Below, piece by piece: positions 6,599 to 13,638 of a stretch of DNA of 17,251 nucleotides. Positions within the stretch are counted from its first letter, which is position 1, and every line of letters starts with the position of its first letter. Under the pieces are notes generated by a model. That model saw only the letters and a program-made list of their open reading frames with translations, was not told where the DNA came from and ran no database searches. Made by a program: the position numbers and the translations under genes. The stretch comes from JAHHTP01 sp964587555 (lineage in GTDB: Bacteria > Bacillota > Clostridia > Oscillospirales > Ruminococcaceae): positions 1 to 17,251 of the forward strand of contig CAZPLR010000043.1 of the NCBI GenBank assembly GCA_964587555.1, read 5' to 3'.

Positions 6599-8338
6599 TT
6601 ACATATTCTGATTCTTCATCTGTGAGTAATAAATATCCTGATAAATGCTGCTGTTTTGCAGCAGCTCCTCGTGCGTGCCGCGCGCGGCGATTCTGCCGTG
6701 ATCCAATACCAGAATGCAATCCGCCTGTAAAACCGACTGTACACGCTGCGCAATCATAACAACGGTCGTATCCTTTAATTCCTCGCGCAGACGCTTTTGC
6801 AGCTTCGCTTCGGTGCTGAGGTCAAGCGCAGATGTCGCGTCGTCAAAAATGAGGATCTCCGGCTTCTTGAGGATCGCGCGGGCAATCGACATTCGCTGCT
6901 TCTGACCGCCGGAAAGCGAGGCGCCCTTTTCTCCAACCATCGTCTGATAGCCGTCATGGAATCGCTCGATAAACTCTGACGCCTGTGCAACGTCCGCGGC
7001 AAACTTCACTTCCTCATCGGTCGCGTCCTCCTTGCCCCAGCGGATGTTGTCTGCAATCGTGCCGGAGAAAAGCTCGCTCTTTTGCAGCACATACGCCACC
7101 TTGCTGCGCAGCGCTTTCAGCTTGTAATCACGCAGCTCTACGCCGTCTACTAAAACACGTCCCTCGTTCGCGTCGTAAAAACGCGGGATCAGGTTGACCA
7201 GCGAGGTTTTGCCGCAGCCGGTCGTTCCTAAAATAGCGACCATTTGACCCGGCTTGACTGTGAAGCTGATTCCATGTAAGACCGGCTTTCCGGCTTGGTT
7301 CGGATAGCGGAAGCTGACATTTTCAAAGCAAATGCTGCCAGCCTCTTCTTCCTCGCCGTTTCCTTCGTAGCTGCCGTCCTTCAGCACCGGAAGCGTATCT
7401 AATACCTCGTTGATACGTTTGGCGGAAGCGCTCGCTCTTGCAAGCGTTTGGAATATGTTGGAAACCATCATCAGCGACATTAAAATCTGCGTGATATAGG
7501 TGATCGCCGCCATAACGTTGCCGACTTCCATCTCTCTTGCCTCGACCTCAAATCCGCCGACTAGGATGACCGCCACAACCGTTAAACTCATGATCATATT
7601 TAACACCGGGCTGATAAACGCCATGTATTTCTGCACCTTCATATTGGTACCCATGAGCGCGCTGTTTGCATCGCCGAAGCGCTCATTTTCATAATTTTCA
7701 CGGACATACGCCTTGACAACCCGCGCGCCCGAAACGTTTTCCTGTACAACGCTGTTAACCTTATCAAGCCGTTTCTGTACGATGGTAAAAAGCGGATTGA
7801 CCTTCTTGAGGATCAGCACAATAAAGAAAATCTGGATCGGCATTGAGATCGCCAAGATCAAGCCAAACTCTAAATCAATCCGCAGCGCCATAAAGATGCC
7901 GCCGATAAACTGCATCGGCGCGCGCACCACCATGCGCAGCAGCATATTCACGCTCTCCTGCATTAGCGTGACGTCGTTTGTCATACGTGTCACCAGCGAG
8001 CCGGTCGTAAATAGGTCGGTCTGCTCCGGCGAAAGCGCCATAATCCGCGTAAATACATCGTTGCGCAGATCGCGCCCAAAGCTCTGCGACGCAAGCGCGC
8101 TGAACGAGCCGGACGCAACGCCCATACATCCGCCGATAATCACAATAATCAGCATCTTGACGCCTGTTGTCCATATCAGCTGCTGGTTCCCGCCCAGAAC
8201 GCCGTCGTCGACAATGCTCGACATCATATCCGGCTGAAATAAGTCCGCGATAACCTCGCCGATCATTGCAAGCGGCGCAAGAATCGCCCAAAGCCAGTAA
8301 GGCTTTAAGTATTTAGCTAACTTCGTCACCTTTTTCAT
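6599..8338 (-). CDS. ABC exporter subunit A (heterodimeric multidrug type, degenerate ATPase residues)
   Basis: A 579-residue half-transporter starting like its family (MKKVTKLAKYLKPYW), with six membrane helices in the first 320 residues and a C-terminal ATPase. Walker A GTTGCGKT has Lys377, the signature LSGGQ (475-479) is canonical, but Walker B reads LIFDDATS with Asp500 where the catalytic Glu is expected, and the switch His is Gln531 (AQRVQS). These are the substitutions known for TM287-type subunits, so the pair forms one active and one degenerate ATP site. The ATG at 8338 lies inside the end of marR (26-nt overlap), so translation is likely coupled. GGGAAAGGA lies very close upstream; an earlier in-frame ATG at about 8362 is possible. 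Confidence 0.92.
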   Translation of the reverse strand: MKKVTKLAKYLKPYWLWAILAPLAMIGEVIADLFQPDMMSSIVDDGVLGGNQQLIWTTGVKMLIIVIIGGCMGVASGSFSALASQSFGRDLRNDVFTRIMALSPEQTDLFTTGSLVTRMTNDVTLMQESVNMLLRMVVRAPMQFIGGIFMALRIDLEFGLILAISMPIQIFFIVLILKKVNPLFTIVQKRLDKVNSVVQENVSGARVVKAYVRENYENERFGDANSALMGTNMKVQKYMAFISPVLNMIMSLTVVAVILVGGFEVEAREMEVGNVMAAITYITQILMSLMMVSNIFQTLARASASAKRINEVLDTLPVLKDGSYEGNGEEEEAGSICFENVSFRYPNQAGKPVLHGISFTVKPGQMVAILGTTGCGKTSLVNLIPRFYDANEGRVLVDGVELRDYKLKALRSKVAYVLQKSELFSGTIADNIRWGKEDATDEEVKFAADVAQASEFIERFHDGYQTMVGEKGASLSGGQKQRMSIARAILKKPEILIFDDATSALDLSTEAKLQKRLREELKDTTVVMIAQRVQSVLQADCILVLDHGRIAARGTHEELLQNSSIYQDIYYSQMKNQNM

Positions 8339-8903
8339 CTTCCTTTCCCACTGTAACGACATATACCTTTGCAAGCAGCCGCTTTAGCTCTTTTATCTCT
8401 TCTTCCTCCAAAGCACTGCAAAACAACTCCTCTGTACGGTGATTTAATGTCCGTACCGTCTCGTCCAAAAGCAGCCCCGCCTCGGTCAGTGAAACCTTTA
8501 CCTGCCGCTGATCGTTTGGATCAATCTCCCGCTTGATGAGTCCATCCTCCTCCATGTTGCTCAAGGTCACGCTCATGCTTGAAGGTCTGACCTGACAGTG
8601 CATTGCAAGCTCAAGCTGGCTGATCCCGCTATGCCGCCGCAAATGGAACAGCACCGGACGATAGCTGTCCTTGATTCCCTCTTTCTCTCCAAGCTGTCTG
8701 GAGTAATCCGCGAAAAACTTCGACAAATGCTTCACCAGCATCCCGATCGGCAGCTCCTCCGGATGCTCCCAACACTTTCCGCCATGTCTCCGGCATCTCA
8801 TGCTTTTAGCATCTCCTCTCTGCCACTGCCCTTTCCGCCCGCGAAAAAAGGTACACTCTCCGCAAGAAAGCCCCCTTTTCGCTGTCTTCTTTTGGCCATT
8901 CAT
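8313..8903 (-). CDS. MarR family transcriptional regulator with Cys-rich N-terminus
   Basis: A winged-helix repressor of the MarR family. The core begins near PIGMLVKHLSKFFADYSRQL, has the recognition-helix segment VRPSSMSVTLSNMEEDGLI and the wing motif REIDPNDQRQVKVSLTEAG, followed by the dimerising C-terminal helices. It heads the exporter operon and probably represses it, releasing DNA when a ligand binds. Two starts are possible. The ATG at 8903 gives 196 residues and an N-terminal extension with Cys14, Cys17, Cys37 and Cys44 that could bind zinc; AGGA lies 10 bases upstream inside the operator. The internal ATG at 8801 gives 162 residues, the usual family size, and has the better AGAGGAG ribosome site 11 bases upstream. 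I keep the longer form but am unsure. Confidence 0.88.
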   Translation of the reverse strand: MNGQKKTAKRGLSCGECTFFRGRKGQWQRGDAKSMRCRRHGGKCWEHPEELPIGMLVKHLSKFFADYSRQLGEKEGIKDSYRPVLFHLRRHSGISQLELAMHCQVRPSSMSVTLSNMEEDGLIKREIDPNDQRQVKVSLTEAGLLLDETVRTLNHRTEELFCSALEEEEIKELKRLLAKVYVVTVGKEDEKGDEVS

Positions 8904-8929
8904 TTAATTAGTTTCCTAACTAATTAAAT
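8902..8929. promoter_or_regulatory. MarR operator, 28-bp perfect palindrome
   Basis: Two perfect 12-bp arms, ATTTAATTAGTT and AACTAATTAAAT, surround a 4-bp spacer TCCT. It covers the last bases of the -10 box, the expected transcription start and the first ATG of marR. Size, symmetry and position are those of a MarR dimer site, so self-repression is the likely mode. Binding by this MarR is inference. Confidence 0.78.
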
Positions 8930-8955
8930 TATAGTCCTGTTTTAGAAAAAGTCAA
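8928..8955 (-). promoter_or_regulatory. sigma-A type promoter of the marR-ABC operon
   Basis: On the minus strand TTGACT (8955-8950), a 16-bp spacer and a perfect TATAAT (8933-8928). The expected start of transcription near 8921 lies in the palindrome at 8902-8929. Confidence 0.77.
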
Positions 8956-9005
8956 GGTGTTTTTGCAAAAACAGAAAAAAAGGAAAACAGCCATGAATAC
9001 ATTGC

Positions 9006-9044
9006 AAATAAAAACAGAGCCGATGGCGGCTGCCAAAGGCTCTG
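9006..9044 (-). terminator. terminator of the ABC-FtsX fusion gene
   Basis: CAGAGCC (9015-9021) pairs with GGCTCTG (9038-9044), with a partly pairing GC-rich inner segment. On the minus strand it is followed by TTTTTATTTG, a good T-tract. It lies 56 bases after the stop of the gene at 9100. Confidence 0.82.
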
Positions 9045-9099
9045 AACCCTTATCGGGAATATCTTGGAAAATGCTGTGAATATGCCGGCTGCTGTCCTA

Positions 9100-12000
9100 T
9101 CATTCGGTGCGCAGCGCGACGACCGGATCCTTCTTCGCAGCGCTCTTAGATGGAATCAGCCCGGAGATCAGGGTAAGCAGGACGCTGATCAGCACCAGAA
9201 TGACTGCCGCCGGAAGCGGCAGCTGTGCGCTTAAATTCGAGATATCGGTCAGCGCATGGATAATCAGGTTGATCGGAATGCACAGCAGATAGGTGACCAA
9301 TACGCCGAGCAGTCCGGAGGCGAACCCGATGATAACCGTTTCTGCGTTGAACATGCTGGAAACATCGCGCTTCGACGCGCCAATGGCGCGCAGGATGCCG
9401 ATCTCCTTGGTACGTTCCTGCACCGAAATCAGCGTAATCACGCCGATCATAATGGACGAAACAATCAGCGAAATCGCAACAAAGGCGATCAAAACATAGG
9501 TGATCGCGTTGATAATCGTCGTAATTGAGGACATCATGATGCCGATGTAATCGGTGTATTTGATTTTTGACATTTCCTCAACGCCGTCATTATAATCCGC
9601 GATCGCATCCTCAATCACATCCTTGTTCGCAAAGGAGGAGGCATAGATGCTGATGGTCGCCGGATTGTCAAGCTCTACATAGCCTAAGGTCAGCAGGTTG
9701 CTTTCATAGCTGGAATCCGAGAAGGTCATGATCTCATCATAATACTGCGCGCACTGAGCCGTCGTATAGTCCTCCGCCGCCGCATCAAGCAGCATGCTTA
9801 ACTGCGATGTCTCCATCTGTGCAAGCTGGCTTTGCATCTGCGCTGCATACTGAGCTTTGACCTGCGTGGCGATCATCTGCTCAAATAACTCGGTCAGCTC
9901 CTCGTCGGTCATTGATCCGACATAATCGGCAAGCTGCTTTTCATCGACGCTCATCTGCTCGGTCAGCGCGGTAAGCAGCTTTTCCTCCATGTCTGCGCGC
10001 GTCATGCCCGCCATCACCTGAGAAACCGAGGCTTCCAGCGCCTCTTCGGTCGGAATGCTCATGATTGCCACATAGGCTTCCGCTTTCTCCTGCTCGTTTA
10101 AACCATCCAAATAGGTTAAAAATGCCTCCTGCTTGACCTCGTCGGTCAGATTGCCTGTGTTTTCTTCAAATGGCAGACCGCTTATCACGTCGGTGGAAGG
10201 ATTCTCCATCTGCGCTTTGATCGCGTCGGAATCCTGCGACTGCTCAATGACGTATTCGGTCAGTGCGCTGGTATAACCGATCCCGCCGGTCAGCATCGCG
10301 GAAGAAGAATCCTCATTTGGGCGGATGATTCCCGACACCTTCAGCTCTACGCCATTATCATATAAGTACCGAAGCCCCGCGCTGCTCTCCCTTAAATCCA
10401 CATAGCATCCGCTTGATTCGTCATAAGTATAGCAGGAGGAATTGAGTACGACATGGAAGCTGTGCGCGCAAATTTCTTCATAGGACCAGTTTTGATCCGC
10501 AGTTTCGACCTGTCCGCCGTTTAAAGCGGAATCCATGATCGCGTCGATCTGCTCCTTTGACTCTAATCCCAGCGCGTAAAGGGTCAGATCCGGCAGCTCG
10601 TTGTTTTTATCCAACACCAGCACGATCTCGTTGTAGTCGTTTGGCCAAGAGCCGTAAACCACATCATACTGCTTTTTCAGCACGTCGCTGATGAGTGAGC
10701 CATCCTTTCCGGAAAGCATCTCCTGCCACATACTAACCGACACGCTGCTCATCGAGGACATCGCGCTGCTGCTCAAGGCGCTCATCGAGTCGGCCATGCT
10801 CGCCAAATCAATGCCCATATGCTCTGTCACCAGCTCGGTCATCAGCTCACTGCTGTCCGAGCGGATCACCTCGCCATCGATATTTTCGGTGTAAACCTCC
10901 AGCGGCAGATCATAGGTGTACTGCACGCCGCTGACCGCTTCACTCAGGGCAGATTCCTCGTCCTCCGCCGCAATCGATTCCTCCAAATACGCTTGAAACG
11001 AGGTTAAGTCATTTTCCTGCTGCTCCACATTGTTCAGTGAGTTAATTATATTGTAGATCGCCGCTTTTGGGTAAACGGCGTCGTTCTCATGCGATACCTC
11101 GTCGCTATCGACGTTCATAAAGGTCTGCATCAGCGAGGTCAGGTCAACCGTCGTGCGCTCGATGGTCAGCGGATAAGAGGCAAGCGCGTTCTCTTGGGTT
11201 TCGTTGATATAGACCGTCGTCCCCTGTGAAATTGCAAGGATCAGCGCAATGCCAATAATCCCGATGCTTCCGGCAAATGCCGTCAGGGTCGTTCTGCCTT
11301 TTTTGGTAAATAGATTCTTCAGCGAAAGCATAAACGAGGTGCCAAACGACATCGAAGGCAGCTTGATCTTTCCCGCCGTTTCCCGCTCCTTTTTGCAGCG
11401 CTCCTCCTCCGCCTTTTTCTCCTCCTTGGTAAGCGGCATCGAATCGTCGGTGATCAGACCGTCAAGCATCCGGATGATGCGGGTGGAATACTTTTCGGCA
11501 AGCTCCGGGTTATGCGTAACCATGACAATCAGGCGATCCTTAGAAATCTGCTTTAATATCTCCATCACCTGCACGCTGGTTTCGGTATCCAGTGCGCCGG
11601 TCGGCTCGTCGGCTAAGATGATGTCCGGATCGTTAACCAGCGCGCGGGCGATCGCTACGCGCTGCATCTGCCCGCCCGACAGCTCGTTCGGCTTTTTATT
11701 CAGCTGTTCTCCCAAACCGACGTCCTCCAACGCTTTTTTCGCGCGCTGCTTCCGCTCTGATTTGGAAACGCCGGATAAGGTCAGCGCAAGCTCTACATTT
11801 TGCAGCACCGTCTGATGCGGAATCAGATTGTAGCTTTGGAAAACAAAGCCGATCGAGTGGTTGCGGTAAGCATCCCAATCGCGGTCAGTAAAATCCTTTG
11901 TAGAGCGCCCGCGGATTGTCAGATCGCCCACTGTATAGCGGTCTAAGCCGCCGATGATGTTTAAAAGCGTGGTTTTGCCGCATCCGGATGGACCTAAAAT

Positions 12001-12105
12001 CGAAACAAATTCACATCTCCGAAACGAAACGTCGATGCCGCGCAGCGCCTTTACCACTGTGTCGCCGGTTTGATAATCCTTTCTGATATTGGTTAGTTTT
12101 AACAT
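9100..12105 (-). CDS. ABC transporter ATPase-permease fusion, MacB/FtsX type, very large outer domain
   Basis: A 1001-residue single-chain transporter. Residues 1-220 are an ATPase of the MacB/LolD type: Walker A GPSGCGKT (38-45), Q-loop Gln90, LSGGQ (142-146), Walker B IILADEPTGALD with Glu167, His198. A basic linker (EEKKAEEERCKKERE) leads to a first membrane helix at about 273-294. About 550 residues outside the membrane follow, then an FtsX-type core with helices near 853-885, 916-948 and 960-986 and the cytoplasmic motif QERTKEIGILRAIGASKRDV. The outer domain is more than twice that of MacB and has a Met/Gln/Glu-rich helical stretch near 690-790. Such proteins act as mechanotransmission pumps in export, lipoprotein release or peptide resistance; the substrate here is unknown. 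RBS AAAGGAGA (12111-12118) supports the start. Confidence 0.9.
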   Translation of the reverse strand: MLKLTNIRKDYQTGDTVVKALRGIDVSFRRCEFVSILGPSGCGKTTLLNIIGGLDRYTVGDLTIRGRSTKDFTDRDWDAYRNHSIGFVFQSYNLIPHQTVLQNVELALTLSGVSKSERKQRAKKALEDVGLGEQLNKKPNELSGGQMQRVAIARALVNDPDIILADEPTGALDTETSVQVMEILKQISKDRLIVMVTHNPELAEKYSTRIIRMLDGLITDDSMPLTKEEKKAEEERCKKERETAGKIKLPSMSFGTSFMLSLKNLFTKKGRTTLTAFAGSIGIIGIALILAISQGTTVYINETQENALASYPLTIERTTVDLTSLMQTFMNVDSDEVSHENDAVYPKAAIYNIINSLNNVEQQENDLTSFQAYLEESIAAEDEESALSEAVSGVQYTYDLPLEVYTENIDGEVIRSDSSELMTELVTEHMGIDLASMADSMSALSSSAMSSMSSVSVSMWQEMLSGKDGSLISDVLKKQYDVVYGSWPNDYNEIVLVLDKNNELPDLTLYALGLESKEQIDAIMDSALNGGQVETADQNWSYEEICAHSFHVVLNSSCYTYDESSGCYVDLRESSAGLRYLYDNGVELKVSGIIRPNEDSSSAMLTGGIGYTSALTEYVIEQSQDSDAIKAQMENPSTDVISGLPFEENTGNLTDEVKQEAFLTYLDGLNEQEKAEAYVAIMSIPTEEALEASVSQVMAGMTRADMEEKLLTALTEQMSVDEKQLADYVGSMTDEELTELFEQMIATQVKAQYAAQMQSQLAQMETSQLSMLLDAAAEDYTTAQCAQYYDEIMTFSDSSYESNLLTLGYVELDNPATISIYASSFANKDVIEDAIADYNDGVEEMSKIKYTDYIGIMMSSITTIINAITYVLIAFVAISLIVSSIMIGVITLISVQERTKEIGILRAIGASKRDVSSMFNAETVIIGFASGLLGVLVTYLLCIPINLIIHALTDISNLSAQLPLPAAVILVLISVLLTLISGLIPSKSAAKKDPVVALRTE

Positions 12106-12130
12106 AGCTCTCTCCTTTATCTCCCATACA

Positions 12131-12169
12131 AATACTAACTGCTAAAATATTAATACTAACTATTAAAAT
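12131..12169. repeat. 18-bp direct repeat, 21-bp period, in leader of ABC-FtsX gene
   Basis: Copy one at 12131-12148 (AATACTAACTGCTAAAAT) and copy two at 12152-12169 (AATACTAACTATTAAAAT) differ at two positions. The 21-bp period is two helical turns, so two protein dimers would sit on the same face of DNA. The repeat lies between the -10 box and the ribosome site, a typical repressor position. Copy two also contributes to an inverted repeat ATACTA-N10-TAGTAT (12153-12174) that reaches into the -10 box. Confidence 0.72.
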
Positions 12170-12175
12170 AGTATA
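12170..12175 (-). promoter_or_regulatory. likely -10 box of ABC-FtsX gene
   Basis: TATACT on the minus strand (12175-12170). A matching -35 box is poor (ATGCTT at 17 bp), which would suit a promoter that needs an activator. The leader would be about 60 nt and holds the direct repeat. Confidence 0.5.
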
Positions 12176-12276
12176 GCAAGGCGAAATGAAGAAAGCATGA
12201 ATATTTTTTCCCAAAAAAGAAAACGATTCCATCCCGTCAGCCGCGCCATGATATATGACGCCGCTTTAAATATGAA

Positions 12277-12296
12277 TCTTCTGTTAAATCAGAAGA
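12277..12296. promoter_or_regulatory. 7-bp inverted repeat upstream of divergent promoter
   Basis: TCTTCTG and CAGAAGA flank a 6-bp spacer (TTAAAT). It sits 16 bp before the -35 box of the + strand gene and about 100 bp from the other promoter. It could be an activator site; no regulator can be named. Confidence 0.35.
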
Positions 12297-12312
12297 AATT
12301 TCAGAATAAACA

Positions 12313-12341
12313 TTGCGCTTTTCCCAGAATCCTGTTATAAT
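12313..12341 (+). promoter_or_regulatory. sigma-A type promoter of surface protein gene
   Basis: TTGCGC (12313-12318), 17 bp, TATAAT (12336-12341), with TG at 12333-12334 as an extended -10. Expected transcription start near 12348, giving a leader of about 75 nt. Confidence 0.7.
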
Positions 12342-12422
12342 AAATGTAAGGATCATAAGAGATGTGGTGAAAATATCGTCGGATATCATCACAAGTTTAG
12401 AATAAGTATAAGGAGGTACATC

Positions 12423-13316
12423 ATGAAAACGAAAAAAACAACCCTAACCGCCCTATTCCTGACACTGTGTATGCTGCTCTCGGTGTTTAGCGCCGTCCCC
12501 GTTTTTGCCGACGCATCCTCCGAGTCTTCCAGCGCATCCGCCGCGTATGACGCGGAGAAGATCGTTTATCCAAACAGCCCCTTAAACAACGCCGCTATCC
12601 GTCAATCCAGAGAAGCCGTCAAGTCTTTCTATGGCAGAGAGGTCGCCTCCCGTATCACCGTGGTGGGGCCGATAGACATATGGAAGCTTTACACCTGCCC
12701 GCAGAGCCAAGAAGAGGCACTCCTTGCCACCGATCTTGAAGCGCTCTGCCCGGAGAATGAGCGCGACTCCTTTAAGCTGTTCTTTGTTTACGACGGTGAC
12801 GAGCCGCTTACCTACATCACGCTGATGAACTGCGGAGGCGTTTGGGAGCAATATGGATGCGTTAAAAGCAATGGACTTTCGCAGCTTCTGGAGGATCAGG
12901 CGCTGCTGGAAAAAATGCACCCGAACGCCGATATCGGCTATTTGATGATGGAAGATTCCATTTCCGTCTACACCAAAGGCTTGAAGGATGGACATATCAT
13001 CCTGCGCGAAAGCGGCGAAAGCACACCGGTCAAGCTGCGTGACTTTATGACGGCGCTTTACCAGATCCAAGAGCAGGCGGATGCCGCCGACATGACGGCA
13101 CAGCAATGGAGCGCTGTGCAGCTAAAAAATGATGAGGATGCAATTGCACTCGGCTGCGACCACTTTGCAGAAAAGATCAACAGCCGGATTTCCACCGTCA
13201 CAGTCGTTTCCGTCTGGCAATTCTGGCTGCCGCGCATCGGTATCCCGGCAGTAGTCATACTGATTCTGGCGGGCGCTGTGGTTTTGATTGTGAGAAGAAG
13301 GAAAAAAGCGAAATAA
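12423..13316 (+). CDS. secreted, C-terminally membrane-anchored protein, function unknown
   Basis: A 297-residue protein that I do not recognise. It has a clear signal peptide (basic MKTKK, hydrophobic core to about residue 24, likely cut after VFA at 29), a Ser-rich stretch, an outer domain of about 230 residues with five cysteines (92, 109, 137, 146, 245), and one membrane helix at about 272-290 followed by the basic tail RRRKKAK. The topology is that of a type I membrane protein with nearly all of its mass outside the cell. No enzyme motif, sortase signal or lipobox is visible. AAGGAGGT (12410-12417) gives a strong ribosome site. The gene is divergent from the ABC-FtsX fusion and shares its 317-bp control region, so a partner or sensor role is possible, but this is inference. 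Confidence 0.85.
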   Translation: MKTKKTTLTALFLTLCMLLSVFSAVPVFADASSESSSASAAYDAEKIVYPNSPLNNAAIRQSREAVKSFYGREVASRITVVGPIDIWKLYTCPQSQEEALLATDLEALCPENERDSFKLFFVYDGDEPLTYITLMNCGGVWEQYGCVKSNGLSQLLEDQALLEKMHPNADIGYLMMEDSISVYTKGLKDGHIILRESGESTPVKLRDFMTALYQIQEQADAADMTAQQWSAVQLKNDEDAIALGCDHFAEKINSRISTVTVVSVWQFWLPRIGIPAVVILILAGAVVLIVRRRKKAK

Positions 13317-13320
13317 ATGC

Positions 13321-13354
13321 AAAAAGGAGCAGAAAAGTTTCTGCTCCTTTTTTT
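13321..13354 (+). terminator. terminator of surface protein gene
   Basis: GGAGCAGAAA pairs with TTTCTGCTCC, flanked by A5 and T7, four bases after the stop codon. This is a textbook intrinsic terminator and could work on both strands because of the flanking A and T runs. Confidence 0.9.
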
Positions 13355-13448
13355 GCATGTTTTAAGCCGAAAAAGTCAAGAAACGGCCGCAGAGGTTCAA
13401 AAAAGCTTTTTATCATCTGATATATGTGCGCGAAAAATAGAAAAATAA

Positions 13449-13543
13449 TTGACACGACAAAGAATTTACAATGATGATAAAAACAGGTCAAGTCCAAATT
13501 ATGGCCGGTTTTCCGCCTGTGACAGAGCGGAATTATAATTTTT
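13449..13543 (+). ncRNA. possible short RNA: promoter-like box plus terminator-like hairpin
   Basis: The gap 13355-13583 has no credible ORF. It contains a perfect -35 hexamer TTGACA (13449-13454), but the -10 is weak: TGATGA at 17 bp or TACAAT at only 12 bp. Downstream, TTCCGCCTG (13511-13519) pairs with CAG-A-GCGGAA (13523-13532, one bulged A), followed by TTATAATTTTT. A transcript would be about 60-70 nt. No known RNA family is recognised; it could also be chance. Confidence 0.25.
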
Positions 13544-13579
13544 CCCCTGCTCTTAAGAAAAACATCACGAAAATGGGGT

Positions 13580-13619
13580 AAAAAATCTCTCTCTGACCCT
13601 TTCCGGTCAGAGAGAGATT
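13580..13619 (-). terminator. terminator of SIS gene
   Basis: A perfect 15-bp stem (arms 13584-13598 and 13605-13619, built on CTCTCTCTGACC) with a 6-base loop, followed on the minus strand by ATTTTTTACC. It lies 19 bases after the stop codon. Confidence 0.88.
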
Positions 13620-13638
13620 CCTTTTTGACTGAAACGGC

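Noticed and set aside
8799..8812. Four-codon upstream ORF (ATG at 8812) overlapping the internal marR ATG
   Set aside because: Its ATG directly abuts AGGAG with no spacer, so initiation is unlikely.
11249..11815. 188-codon + strand frame within the ABC-FtsX gene
   Set aside because: Antisense to the ATPase domain, whose motifs are intact; no ribosome site seen.
12011..12232. 73-codon minus-strand frame across the ABC-FtsX promoter
   Set aside because: It overlaps the start of the ATPase gene, contains the repeat operator and has no ribosome site.
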